Positions 43,901 to 52,809 are shown, counted from the stretch's first letter. The stretch is DNA of 64,000 nucleotides from Litorimonas sp964511495 (GCA_964511495.1 CAZEFT010000015.1:1-64000), one strand, 5' to 3'. The notes: generated by a model not told the origin, from the letters alone. Program-made: numbers and translations.

Positions 43901-44710
43901 TTAAGACGGGCTGTTTTTCTTTCGAATAAGGGGCCAGATAAGTTGCTCGCCAAGACTGGTGTCGGGCAGGTTCTCTACGCCGAATTCATCGGGGTATTGC
44001 CGCGTGATTTTGGCTGTGCCGAATATAATGTCCCAGAGGAAGAGCATATTACCGTAATTGCCTTTATAATGGGTCACGCCGTCTGCCATATGCCGACCAT
44101 GATGCGCGAAATGTGTAGAGGGTGTACTGATAAAGCGCTCCACCACCCACATGACGGGAGAGAGCCATTTGATTTTATAGAGCGCCCTATCCCACGCGAT
44201 ATCAGAATGCGCGCCGTAGATAATGGTGAGCTTCATCACGACATAAACCGCATAGACCCAGCCTAGTCCCAAATAAATCAGGATGCCTGAAAACCAAATA
44301 CCCGGCATGAGCATGTAATAAAAAAGGTTGTTCCGATACACGAGGCGGATGCTCATATAATTAGCATTATGATGCGGCCTGTGGAGTTTATAGAGCCACG
44401 GCACAGAGTGCGAGAGGCGGTGCCACCCATATTGCGTCAAATCATCGAAAATCAGAAATAAGCCGAACGCCGCAAAGACATTCAAATCTTGCAACGCATT
44501 TTGGTATTGCGGAATGACCATGAGACACAGCGTAAACGACAGGAGCAAAATCTTCGGCTGAGTAAATAGAAGGAGCACCAGCGCCGATAGAAGTTCAACA
44601 ACACCGTCACTCCTGACTTGATCTTTCTTTTTGAAAAATTGCGTAAATAGGATTTCGGCGAGGATGAAAGCCGAGAAAATTGACAGCAATATGATGATTT
44701 CAGGTTTCAT
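43901..44710 (-). CDS. Second sterol desaturase/fatty acid hydroxylase family membrane enzyme
   Basis: A 269-residue di-iron membrane protein. Histidine clusters are HRLSH, HRPHH and HFAHHGRH, with about five spans. It differs from the homologue at 28313 in loop lengths. The substrate is unknown. It lies 19 bp upstream of the AlkB-like gene on the same strand. Confidence 0.87.
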   Translation of the reverse strand: MKPEIIILLSIFSAFILAEILFTQFFKKKDQVRSDGVVELLSALVLLLFTQPKILLLSFTLCLMVIPQYQNALQDLNVFAAFGLFLIFDDLTQYGWHRLSHSVPWLYKLHRPHHNANYMSIRLVYRNNLFYYMLMPGIWFSGILIYLGLGWVYAVYVVMKLTIIYGAHSDIAWDRALYKIKWLSPVMWVVERFISTPSTHFAHHGRHMADGVTHYKGNYGNMLFLWDIIFGTAKITRQYPDEFGVENLPDTSLGEQLIWPLIRKKNSPS

Positions 44711-44833
44711 TGAACCACCTCTTTTTATACTACCTTATGGGTCGTATTGTTTGTGTCAAATTCTGTGGCCGCAACGCCTCTAAATACCGCCAGCAAACAT
44801 GGCGCCAAAACATAAAAATATCACGCCTTGCCC

Positions 44834-44861
44834 TTGCACCTTGAAAATCGGCTCCCATATC
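44834..44861 (+). promoter_or_regulatory. Candidate heat-shock (sigma32) promoter of dnaK
   Basis: CTTGCAC (44834-44840), 14 bp, then CCCATAT (44855-44861) resembles the sigma32 promoter pattern. It would give a leader of about 115 bases before dnaK. An overlapping CTTGAAA at 44841 is too close to the -10. Confidence 0.4.
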
Positions 44862-44982
44862 GTGCGAGACGGCGCTCTACCGTGTAAAACCGCAGATTAT
44901 CAGTGAGTTTTGCACATTGCGCCCAAAATTTAACGCCGCGGTAGGGCACGTTGTAATCCCACCGCATAAGAAGGAGACTTCA

Positions 44983-46896
44983 ATGTCAAAAGTTATTGGT
45001 ATTGACCTCGGGACAACAAACTCTTGTGTTGCTGTTATGGACGGCGACAAGCCCCGGGTTATTGAAAACTCAGAAGGCCAACGCACAACCCCTTCCGTTG
45101 TGGCCTTTACAGAAGACGGCGAACGCCTGATCGGTGTTCCAGCCCGTCGCCAAGCGGTCACAAACCCTGACCATACATATTTTGCGGTTAAGCGTTTGAT
45201 TGGCCGTACTATGAAAGACCCGGCCGTCAAGAAAGACGCCAAGCTTGTCCCTTATAAGATTGTCGAAGGCAAAGGCGGCGACGCCTATGTTGAAGGGCGT
45301 GACAGCAAGCCTTTAAGCCCGTCTGAAATTTCTGCGATGATCCTGACGAAAATGAAGGAAACTGCGGAAGACTATTTGGGATCAGCCGTGACTCAGGCCG
45401 TCATTACGGTTCCGGCTTACTTTAACGATGCCCAACGCCAAGCCACAAAAGATGCCGGTAAAATCGCCGGTTTGGAAGTTCTGCGCATTATCAACGAGCC
45501 AACCGCAGCGGCGCTCGCCTATGGCATGAACAAAGAAGATGGTAAAACAATTGCCGTTTACGATTTGGGCGGTGGTACATTTGATGTGTCCATCCTCGAA
45601 ATCGGTGACGGTGTCTTCGAAGTGAAAGCCACAAATGGTGATACATTCCTTGGCGGTGAAGACTTCGACATGGCCATTGTTGAATATTTCAACACAGAGT
45701 TCAAAAAAGAAAATGGCATTGATCTGAAATCAGACAAGCTCGCTCTTCAACGTCTGCGTGAAGAAGCTGAGAAAGCCAAAAAAGAGCTGTCTTCTGCGTC
45801 AACTTATGAAGTCAACCTTCCCTTCATCACCGCGGATGCTACTGGCCCGAAACATTTGAACATGAAGCTGACACGCGCCAAATTGGAAGCGCTCGTCGGT
45901 GATCTTATCAAGCGCACAATCGCGCCTTGTAAAAAGGCTTTGTCTGATGCCGGTATCAAAGCCGGTGATGTAGACGAAGTTGTCTTGGTCGGTGGTATGA
46001 CCCGCATGCCTGCGGTTCAAAAAGCTGTCTCCGATTTCTTCGGGAAAGAGCCTCATAAAGGCGTGAACCCTGACGAAGTGGTTGCCATGGGTGCCGCCAT
46101 TCAAGCCGGCGTTCTACAAGGTGACGTAAAAGACGTTCTCTTGCTTGATGTGACACCTCTATCCTTGGGTATTGAAACTGAAGGCGGTGTCTTTACCCGT
46201 ATGATTGATCGAAACACGACAATCCCGACGAAGAAGTCACAAGTCTATTCAACAGCCGCAGATAATCAGTCCGCTGTAACCATCCGTGTCTCACAAGGTG
46301 AGCGCGAAATGGCTGCTGATAATAAATTGCTTGGTCAATTCGATCTGGTCGGTATTCCACCCGCTCCGCGCGGCATGCCGCAAATCGAAGTCACTTTTGA
46401 CATTGATGCCAACGGCATTGTCAATGTATCAGCCAAAGACAAAGCAACAGGCAAGGAACAGCAAATTCGTATCCAAGCCAGTGGTGGTCTGTCCGATGAT
46501 GATATTGAAAGCATGATCAAAGACGCCGAAGCCAATGCGGATGAAGATAAAGCCCGTCGTGAATTGGCCGAAGCCAAAAATCAGGCCGAAGCCCTGACAC
46601 ATAAAGCTGAATCTGATTTGAAAGAGCATGGCGAGAGCCTCTCTGACGAAGACAAAGAAGCGATCGAAGTGGCTATTAAAGAGTTGCGCGAAACTGCGGA
46701 AACCGATGATACAGCCCTGATCACAGATAAGATTCAGGTCCTCACAGCCGCCGTCATGAAAATGGGTGAGGCAATTTACGCCAATGCTCAAGCCGATGAA
46801 GGCCCGACCTCTGCGGCCGCCGATGCTGAAGACGGCGACGATGATGACGACATTGTTGATGCGGAGTTTGAAGACGTCGAAGACGATAAGTCCTAA
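44983..46896 (+). CDS. dnaK: Hsp70 chaperone DnaK
   Basis: The main ATP-dependent folding chaperone of the cytoplasm, 637 residues. The nucleotide-binding domain begins MSKVIGIDLGTTNSCVAV; IAVYDLGGGTFDVSILE and VVLVGGMTRMPAVQKAV are Hsp70 signatures. The substrate-binding domain follows, then the helical lid and an acidic tail ending EDVEDDKS. AAGGAG precedes the ATG. A terminator follows, so dnaJ, 1.9 kb downstream, has to rely on another promoter. Confidence 0.98.
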   Translation: MSKVIGIDLGTTNSCVAVMDGDKPRVIENSEGQRTTPSVVAFTEDGERLIGVPARRQAVTNPDHTYFAVKRLIGRTMKDPAVKKDAKLVPYKIVEGKGGDAYVEGRDSKPLSPSEISAMILTKMKETAEDYLGSAVTQAVITVPAYFNDAQRQATKDAGKIAGLEVLRIINEPTAAALAYGMNKEDGKTIAVYDLGGGTFDVSILEIGDGVFEVKATNGDTFLGGEDFDMAIVEYFNTEFKKENGIDLKSDKLALQRLREEAEKAKKELSSASTYEVNLPFITADATGPKHLNMKLTRAKLEALVGDLIKRTIAPCKKALSDAGIKAGDVDEVVLVGGMTRMPAVQKAVSDFFGKEPHKGVNPDEVVAMGAAIQAGVLQGDVKDVLLLDVTPLSLGIETEGGVFTRMIDRNTTIPTKKSQVYSTAADNQSAVTIRVSQGEREMAADNKLLGQFDLVGIPPAPRGMPQIEVTFDIDANGIVNVSAKDKATGKEQQIRIQASGGLSDDDIESMIKDAEANADEDKARRELAEAKNQAEALTHKAESDLKEHGESLSDEDKEAIEVAIKELRETAETDDTALITDKIQVLTAAVMKMGEAIYANAQADEGPTSAAADAEDGDDDDDIVDAEFEDVEDDKS

Positions 46897-46918
46897 GCCG
46901 TTTTAAACTCTTAATGAG

Positions 46919-46975
46919 CCCCGATGCGCGCCTTTCTTTCCCCCTTGGAAAGGCGTGTTTTTCGGGGTTTATTCT
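46919..46975 (+). terminator. Terminator of dnaK
   Basis: A two-tier stem: inner CGCCTTTC with GAAAGGCG (46929-46936, 46948-46955) and outer CCCCGA with TCGGGG (46919-46924, 46962-46967), then TTTATTCTTTT. Confidence 0.75.
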
Positions 46976-47030
46976 TTTACGGAATAGGATAGCTTCTAGA
47001 CGCAATTAAAGTGGCCTTTCGGAGAGCTTT

Positions 47031-47654
47031 ATGTTGGATTTTGATCGATTGGAAAAAGGGACGGTAAAGACCTCTCCTTTTACCTATTTGATGGCGGAAG
47101 CTTGCCTGTCAAAAGAAGACGGTGCTGCCGTAAGACGCGATTATCCGGAAATAAATAAAACAGGCTACCTGCCGCTATCCAAATTAAATGTCAGCGGAAA
47201 ATTTGAAGAACTGATTCAAGATTTGCAATCCCCGCGTTTGGCCGAAATTCTCTCGGACAAACTGGGTTTGGAATTGCGCGATAAGCCCCGCATGATCACG
47301 GTTCGAAAATTATCAAAAAGCACAGATGGCCGTATCCATAATGACAGCCTGTCTAAAATCTGCACCTGCCTGATTTATTTAAATGAAGACTGGGATCCGG
47401 CCAATGGCGGCGCAATACGGGCGTTAAACGGCGATCAGGATATGGACGATTTTGCGGATGAAATGGATCCCCTGACAGGCAATATGTTCGCCTTTGCCCG
47501 ATCAGACACGAGTTGGCACGGCCACCCACCTTTCGCCGGCGAACGTTATGTTATTCAAACGACCTTTTTAATCAATGATGAAGCCTTAGCGCGTAAAGAA
47601 AATCGGGGCGGCATTCAGCTTGCTTTGAAAAAATTAAATCCCTTCGCCAAATAA
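47031..47654 (+). CDS. 2OG-Fe(II) oxygenase (prolyl-hydroxylase-like)
   Basis: A 207-residue dioxygenase. The iron motif is RIHNDS (His-x-Asp); CTCLIYLNEDWDPANGGAIR is the typical strand pair; the distal His is in SWHGHPP; and the 2OG-binding Arg is in GERYVIQTTF. Relatives hydroxylate proline or act in polysaccharide clusters. It is 15 bp upstream of a glycosyltransferase gene, so it may act on a glycan or glycoprotein. Confidence 0.85.
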   Translation: MLDFDRLEKGTVKTSPFTYLMAEACLSKEDGAAVRRDYPEINKTGYLPLSKLNVSGKFEELIQDLQSPRLAEILSDKLGLELRDKPRMITVRKLSKSTDGRIHNDSLSKICTCLIYLNEDWDPANGGAIRALNGDQDMDDFADEMDPLTGNMFAFARSDTSWHGHPPFAGERYVIQTTFLINDEALARKENRGGIQLALKKLNPFAK

Positions 47655-47669
47655 TTTCAAGTCTACGAC

Positions 47670-48830
47670 ATGATCATCCTATCCGTTCAAACCTTTCCGC
47701 CTGACTCTGGTGGCAAACAGGTTTTAATGGAAAGCCTCGCCAAGGCAGCGGCCAACATGCACGATGTGTTAGTGCTCGCCGATAAAATCCGAGAGGGGCG
47801 CTCGAAAATCCCCAATCCTTCACTCCCTTATCGTATTAAACGTTATGGCGGCGCCAAGATATTGCGTCAGAAACGTAAGGCCCGTCATATTGCTCAAGCC
47901 GTTGAAGAGGGGGGCGTAACGCATCTGATTTGCGATAGCTGGCGCAGCGCAGAACATTTACCAAGCGACCTCGCCTGTTCAGTTATAATTTACGCCCATG
48001 GCAATGAATATCCTTTGGGTGGGGTAGACAATAATAAAGCCAAAGCCAAGCGCATCGCGAAAACCTTTGCCAAGGTTGACCACATTATCGCCATTTCAAA
48101 ACCGACGGCCAAGCGCGTTGAAACCTATTGGCCTGAGGAGAACCCAGAGGATACCCCTCACCTCCATATTATCAATAATCCTGTTTCAGCACCTGCCCCC
48201 GTCACCGAAAAAGAAATCGATCTCGCAGAATTTCTTTGGCCCGTTGAGGACAGACACACGACACGCCTTTTGGCGCTCACCCGCCTCATCCCGTTAAAAG
48301 GCGTTGATTACGCCATAGACGCGATGAAGCGCCTGACCGATGAAGGCCGGTCTTTACAAATGATTATCGCCGGCGAAGGAGAAGACAAAGCTCGATTGGA
48401 AGCCTTGGTCAGCACCCACAACCTTCAAAACCGTATAAGATTTATCGGCCATGTCAGCGGCCCTGAAAAAACAGCCCTTTTTGACAGTGCGGATATTTTT
48501 GTTCAACCGGGGCGAAAAATCGGGGAGCATGAAGAAGGCTTCGGCCTCACCTATCTTGAAGCCGCATTGCAAGGCATCCCCAGCCTATGCGGACAAGCCG
48601 GCGGGGCGCCCGAAGCGGTGCTTAATGAGAGGACAGGTCTGGTCGTTGACGGAAGCGACATAAAAGATGTCACGGACGGGCTTCGCCGACTTATTGACGA
48701 ACCGCAACAGACTACCCACATGGGCAACACAGCCAAAGCGCATGCCAATGCCGCTTTATGGGACAAACAAATCACCCCGATCTTGGATCGGGTCAAAGAG
48801 ATCAGAGGGACACGCCGTGTCAAAACGTGA
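47670..48830 (+). CDS. Glycosyltransferase family 4-type (GT-B)
   Basis: A 386-residue GT-B glycosyltransferase. The N-terminal domain begins with the loop QTFPPDSGGKQVLMESLA, and the C-terminal domain has LTRLIPLKGVDYAIDAM, IAGEGEDKARLEAL and EEGFGLTYLEAALQGIPSLCGQAGGAPEAV, the Glu-x7-Glu donor-binding motif. The acceptor is unknown. The 3' end overlaps the dnaJ start by 14 bp. Confidence 0.9.
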   Translation: MIILSVQTFPPDSGGKQVLMESLAKAAANMHDVLVLADKIREGRSKIPNPSLPYRIKRYGGAKILRQKRKARHIAQAVEEGGVTHLICDSWRSAEHLPSDLACSVIIYAHGNEYPLGGVDNNKAKAKRIAKTFAKVDHIIAISKPTAKRVETYWPEENPEDTPHLHIINNPVSAPAPVTEKEIDLAEFLWPVEDRHTTRLLALTRLIPLKGVDYAIDAMKRLTDEGRSLQMIIAGEGEDKARLEALVSTHNLQNRIRFIGHVSGPEKTALFDSADIFVQPGRKIGEHEEGFGLTYLEAALQGIPSLCGQAGGAPEAVLNERTGLVVDGSDIKDVTDGLRRLIDEPQQTTHMGNTAKAHANAALWDKQITPILDRVKEIRGTRRVKT

Positions 48831-49968
48831 CTATTACGAAATTTTGGGTGTGGCAAAAAATGCCGATGCCAAAGCTCTGAAATCCGCCTTCCGAAAAAAG
48901 GCCATGGAGTGCCATCCCGATCGCCATCCCGACGACCCCGAAGCCGAAGCCCGATTTAAAGAATTAAATGAAGCCTATGGTATTTTATCAGATGAACAAA
49001 AGCGAGCCGCTTATGACCGCATGGGTCATGCAGCCTTTGAACAAGGTGGTGGCATGGGCGGCGGCTTCCAAGATTTTGGCGATATTTTCAGTCAAATTTT
49101 CGGCGGTGGCGGCGCAGGCGGTGGGTTTGCCGATATGTTCGGCGGTGGCGGACGTGGACGACAAACCGTCCAGCGTGGCTCTGATTTGCGTTATGAAATG
49201 GAAATCTCACTAGAAGAGGCGTTCCGTGGCAAAGATATCGAAATTGAAGTCCCGATTGCCGAAGATTGCGGTCGTTGTGACGGCATAGGCGCAGAACCCG
49301 GCGCCTCTATTGAGACCTGTTCCACCTGTGGCGGCGCGGGCCGCGTACGGACTCAACAAGGCTTCTTTACAATGGAGCGACCCTGTTCAACCTGTGGCGG
49401 GCAAGGTGAATATGTGTCTGACCCTTGCCGACAATGTGATGGTCAAGGACAGGTCAGAGAGCAAACGGCTCTGGATGTGTCTATTCCGGCGGGTGTAGAA
49501 GACGGCACACGTATTCGCCTTTCGGGACAGGGCGATGCCGCCCCTCGACGCGGCGGTGGCGGTCAGCGCGGTGATCTGTATATTTTCGTCTCTGTTAAAC
49601 CCCACAGCCTGTTCGAACGCGACGGCGCCAATCTTTTCTGTCGCACACCCGTTCCCATGACGACGGCCGCTTTGGGCGGGGATGTGGAAATTCCGACGAT
49701 TGATGGTGGACGCGCGAAATTGAAAATCCCTGAAGGTAGTCAGAGTGGCAAACGTATGCGATTGCGCGGTAAAGGGATGAGTGTTTTACGCTCGGCCCAA
49801 CGCGGGGATATGTATGTTGAGCTCTCCGTCGAAACGCCGTCAAAACTCAATAAGAAGCAACGTGACTTATTGGAAGAATTTGCACGTGAAGGCGGAGATA
49901 CGGTCAGCCCTGAATCAAAGAACTTCTTTGATAAAGCCAAACGCTTCTGGGATGACTTGGTAGATTAA
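48817..49968 (+). CDS. dnaJ: Hsp40 co-chaperone DnaJ
   Basis: It stimulates DnaK's ATPase and delivers substrates. The 383 residues comprise a J domain (KRDYYEILGV...HPD), a Gly/Phe linker (about 75-110), four CxxCxGxG zinc repeats (CGRCDGIG, CSTCGGAG, CSTCGGQG, CRQCDGQG) and the C-terminal substrate domain. The start is a GTG (48817) preceded by AGAGGG; it lies inside the end of the glycosyltransferase gene. dnaJ is separated from dnaK by two unrelated genes, an unusual order. Confidence 0.97.
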   Translation: MSKRDYYEILGVAKNADAKALKSAFRKKAMECHPDRHPDDPEAEARFKELNEAYGILSDEQKRAAYDRMGHAAFEQGGGMGGGFQDFGDIFSQIFGGGGAGGGFADMFGGGGRGRQTVQRGSDLRYEMEISLEEAFRGKDIEIEVPIAEDCGRCDGIGAEPGASIETCSTCGGAGRVRTQQGFFTMERPCSTCGGQGEYVSDPCRQCDGQGQVREQTALDVSIPAGVEDGTRIRLSGQGDAAPRRGGGGQRGDLYIFVSVKPHSLFERDGANLFCRTPVPMTTAALGGDVEIPTIDGGRAKLKIPEGSQSGKRMRLRGKGMSVLRSAQRGDMYVELSVETPSKLNKKQRDLLEEFAREGGDTVSPESKNFFDKAKRFWDDLVD

Positions 49969-49983
49969 TATCCGAACGGCACA

Positions 49984-50511
49984 ATGCCTTTTCAGTTAAA
50001 CACTCTCTCTTCGCGCACCCTTTTTGTGTGTGTGATGACGTTCTTGGCGACTGCTTTTGGCGTGTTTATGTCCGCGCTTAAACTTGGCCTACAAACTGAC
50101 CTCACAACAGACCTCGTCAAGATCGGCCTTATCTTACTGCTCGGAACAGCTCTTGTGAGCAGAGCGGCTTGGGCGGTAGCTCATATTGGCGTTCCCTCTG
50201 CAAAAAGCACAGCCTTTCGAGGAGCCCTCGCAGGATTGATAACGGCCTTGCTCATCATTCCGCTGCCGCGGTTTTCCTGGGTCATCAAACGCGACCTGGT
50301 AGCCGGGTACGAAAAGGCGGAAACCAGTGTGACTACTGTGTTTTTTGAATCTTTGCCGAACGCGGTTGAAGCCGGGCTCTACACATTCACAATGATTACC
50401 AAAGCCTCATTAGCCGCCCTCATCGGCAGCATGATTGTGGGGTATGTTGTCGCTGTCACTGCTACAGATAAATTATCTAGGTCGTGTGATCCTGATAGTG
50501 ATCCAAGTTAG
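49984..50511 (+). CDS. Hypothetical membrane protein downstream of dnaJ
   Basis: A 175-residue protein, not recognised. Hydrophobic segments lie at about 11-32, 44-64, 78-94 and 133-160; the loop between the third and fourth (IKRDLVAGYEKAETSVTTVFFESLPNAVEAG) is polar. It starts 15 bp after dnaJ and is probably in the same transcript. Its last 39 bp overlap the convergent small membrane gene at 50473. Confidence 0.6.
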   Translation: MPFQLNTLSSRTLFVCVMTFLATAFGVFMSALKLGLQTDLTTDLVKIGLILLLGTALVSRAAWAVAHIGVPSAKSTAFRGALAGLITALLIIPLPRFSWVIKRDLVAGYEKAETSVTTVFFESLPNAVEAGLYTFTMITKASLAALIGSMIVGYVVAVTATDKLSRSCDPDSDPS

Positions 50512-50682
50512 AAACACCGTCAAAATCATAATTGTGAGTCCACCCAGAAAAACCACGCGCCCTACATCTACGCTCATTCCCACCCTATACATAGATTTCC
50601 ACCAAATCGCCATAATGCCGATTAGAATAAATGCGACTAAAAATAGGTTGGTAAGGACAATCCCGATTGTTTTATTTTCCAT
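50473..50682 (-). CDS. Small two-span membrane protein
   Basis: A 69-residue frame starting MENKTIGIVLTNLFLVAF, with two spans (about 5-25 and 42-63) joined by a short polar loop. It is not recognised. It is last in the nhaC-avidin run, 16 bp after the preceding frame, and its base composition is AT-rich. The 3' end overlaps the convergent gene by 39 bp. Weak ribosome site. Confidence 0.5.
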   Translation of the reverse strand: MENKTIGIVLTNLFLVAFILIGIMAIWWKSMYRVGMSVDVGRVVFLGGLTIMILTVFLTWITIRITRPR

Positions 50683-50698
50683 CTTCGAACTTCGCGCC

Positions 50699-50992
50699 TC
50701 AGCTCTGCCGTCGCCAAGCAATCCATGAGAACCATAACGACGATAAAAGCATAATAATCAAAAAGACAAGAATACAGTCTGACCTGTAAAAGAAATGTCT
50801 TGAGCTTTCGTCAAACCAAAAAATCAAAGCAGGAATAACTGGCGCAGTCAAAAATATAACAAAGCTCGTTTGGAGGAAAACGGAGAGAAAAGTATAATGT
50901 CTAGTTCGGGTCAGTCTTAACTCTCCGAAAATCACTCGCGCCAGACGTAATGGAATTCCACATATCCTTGGCTTCTTTTGCGTCCTCAACAT
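50699..50992 (-). CDS. Possible small membrane protein overlapping the avidin-like gene
   Basis: The frame from ATG 50992 gives 97 residues with two spans (about 36-57 and 70-90) separated by WFDESSRHFFYRSD. The N-terminal third overlaps the avidin-like gene by 92 bp in another frame, and no better start exists after that gene's stop. The hydrophobic two-span half looks real, but the start is unresolved. Not recognised. Confidence 0.35.
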   Translation of the reverse strand: MLRTQKKPRICGIPLRLARVIFGELRLTRTRHYTFLSVFLQTSFVIFLTAPVIPALIFWFDESSRHFFYRSDCILVFLIIMLLSSLWFSWIAWRRQS

Positions 50993-51341
50993 CGCGAGTG
51001 AGGTTCCATAGCGTACGAATATATTCGCCCTTAGCATCTTCGGTTAATTGCCCTGTCCAACTGGTCAACGAACCATAGCCTTTGAAATTGACCGTGAAGG
51101 TAATTTGATCTCCTTCGACAAAACCCGTCAGTGGAAATTTTTTGGATTTATCCGGTTGGCCCAAAGCCGTTTGATAATGGCCCGAGAGTAAACCCTCATG
51201 AACCTTAAATGTCACAGCCGAATTTCTGTCATTCACCCATTGACCCGAAAATAAGTCGACGGAACGCGTTTGGGAGTCTTGAGCTTGCGCACAAGAAGAA
51301 AGGCTTAAAAGAGAGACTAGGACAATAACACGCTTAAACAC
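50901..51341 (-). CDS. Avidin/streptavidin family protein (exported)
   Basis: A 146-residue exported protein; the signal ends in LSLSSCAQA, so either a lipoprotein (Cys17) or cleaved after AQA. The mature domain of about 110 residues follows the avidin fold order: GQWVNDRNS, LLSGHYQTALGQ, FPLTGFVEGDQITFTVNF, GSLTSWTGQL, YIRTLWNLT and WNSITSGASDFRRV. Biotin-contact residues aligned by eye to streptavidin are kept at Asn37 (N23), Ser41 (S27), Tyr56 (Y43), Ser91 (S88), Thr93 (T90), Trp95 (W92), Trp112 (W108) and Trp128 (W120), while W79 is Phe86, N49 is Gln62 and D128 is Ser136. The first bases overlap the nhaC stop by 8 bp. Biotin binding is expected but untested. Confidence 0.8.
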   Translation of the reverse strand: MFKRVIVLVSLLSLSSCAQAQDSQTRSVDLFSGQWVNDRNSAVTFKVHEGLLSGHYQTALGQPDKSKKFPLTGFVEGDQITFTVNFKGYGSLTSWTGQLTEDAKGEYIRTLWNLTRDVEDAKEAKDMWNSITSGASDFRRVKTDPN

Positions 51342-52809
51342 TGACGACCCCCAATATCAGATAAAGGATTGTTGTGATTACACCGCCTGTCAGCGCATAA
51401 GGCAGTTGTGTGCGCACATGGTCAATATGGTCATTGGCCGTCGCCATTGAAGTGATGATGGAGGTATCAGAGGTCGGGCTGCAATGGTCGCCAAACACGC
51501 CTCCGCCCAAAGCAGCGGCCACAGCAAGCGTCACATTCGTGTCCAGACCTTGGGAGAGCGGGACGGCGATCGCAATCATAATTGCAAATGTCCCCCAGCT
51601 TGTGCCCGTTGAAAAGGCAATGAACGCACTAATTAAGAAAATAAGCGCGGGTACTAATGCCGGAGAGAGGTAAGGTTTGGCCTGCTCCGCCACGTAAGTC
51701 CCGGTACCGAGCGCGCCACATAAATCACCGAGCGCAAAGGCAAAGACCATGAGAAGCGCAAGCGGCAACATGCCCGACATGCCTTTCAAAATGACGTCTA
51801 CCATTTCCCGAACGCCCATAATGCCTTGGGCTTTGTTCAGAACCATTGAGATTAAAACTGCTCCGCTGACGGCATAGAGAACGGATTTTGAACCGGATGC
51901 ACGACCCGCGATATCAAATACGCCATTGGCGGCGCCCGCTTCATTTGACCACCCCGTATACATCAGAAAAACGGGCATGAGCAAAACCAAAGCCAAGAGC
52001 GGAATAACCATGTTGCGGGCGCGGGGCTGAGCGTCTTCTTTTGCTTCCATCATCGTAATTTCGCCTGCAATCATAGGGACGGCGCCGTCACGCAAAATCT
52101 TCCCTTCGGTTTTGGCGCGTAATTCGGCCTGTTTCATTTCGCCGAAATCTTTCCCGCTCATGATAACGAAAATCAAAATCGCAATTGCCAACATGGGGTA
52201 AAAATTAAACGCAACAGCCCTGGCCAGAACGGGGAGCGGATCTTGGATGTTTTGCTCAATTAAAAGCCCAATAATAAAGGCACCCCACGCATTTAACGGG
52301 ATGAGAATACAAGCGGGTGCACAGGTACTATCTGCGATATAGGCGAGCTTCTCTCGCGGAATTTGAAGCTTGTCGGTCAGAGGGCGATAAAGTGTCCCGA
52401 CCGTCAGGGTCGAAATATTGCTCTCAATAAAAATCAATAGACCCGTTAAAACGGCTAAGAGTTCAACCCGCCGCCTCTGACCCTTGCTATCCGCATTGGC
52501 CGCTTTTTTCTGCAACCAATTCACCACACGATTAACGAAGCCTTCTACTCCGCCGGCGCGCTGGATCAGCGCAATCAACGCCCCGATCAAAAGTGTGAAG
52601 AGAATGATTTCAGTATTATAATTGCTTTCAAACACCGAGACGAATCCACCCAGGGTATCAAACGAACCTTGTAAAGGATTGCCACCCGCCAATATGAAAA
52701 ATCCGGAGGCTATCCCGATAAAGAGCGAGAGAAAAACCTGTCGCGTCCAGAGCGCCAGAACAATGGCGAGAAGGGGCGGGAGAAGAGAGAGTATTCCGTA
52801 AGTATCCAT
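51334..52809 (-). CDS. nhaC: Na+/H+ antiporter, NhaC family
   Basis: A 491-residue ion antiporter with about 11-12 spans. NhaC-family signatures include IESNISTLTVGTLYRPLTDK, ADSTCAPACILIPLNAWGAF and, near the C-terminus, FSTGTSWGTFAIMIAIAVPLSQ then GGGVFGDHCSPTSDTSIITS. It exchanges Na+ for H+ in the inner membrane; other substrates are possible in this superfamily. It is first gene of a minus-strand run with the avidin-like gene (8-bp overlap) and two small membrane frames. Confidence 0.9.
   Translation of the reverse strand: MDTYGILSLLPPLLAIVLALWTRQVFLSLFIGIASGFFILAGGNPLQGSFDTLGGFVSVFESNYNTEIILFTLLIGALIALIQRAGGVEGFVNRVVNWLQKKAANADSKGQRRRVELLAVLTGLLIFIESNISTLTVGTLYRPLTDKLQIPREKLAYIADSTCAPACILIPLNAWGAFIIGLLIEQNIQDPLPVLARAVAFNFYPMLAIAILIFVIMSGKDFGEMKQAELRAKTEGKILRDGAVPMIAGEITMMEAKEDAQPRARNMVIPLLALVLLMPVFLMYTGWSNEAGAANGVFDIAGRASGSKSVLYAVSGAVLISMVLNKAQGIMGVREMVDVILKGMSGMLPLALLMVFAFALGDLCGALGTGTYVAEQAKPYLSPALVPALIFLISAFIAFSTGTSWGTFAIMIAIAVPLSQGLDTNVTLAVAAALGGGVFGDHCSPTSDTSIITSMATANDHIDHVRTQLPYALTGGVITTILYLILGVVSV

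Noticed and set aside
43882..43953. N-terminal extension of the AlkB-like gene to 43953
   Set aside because: It needs a TTG start and a 53-bp overlap with the preceding gene, while the ATG at 43881 gives a complete domain.
44841..44861. CTTGAAA as the -35 of a dnaK heat-shock promoter
   Set aside because: It is only seven bases from the CCCATAT box, too short; the overlapping CTTGCAC at 44834 gives a more normal distance.
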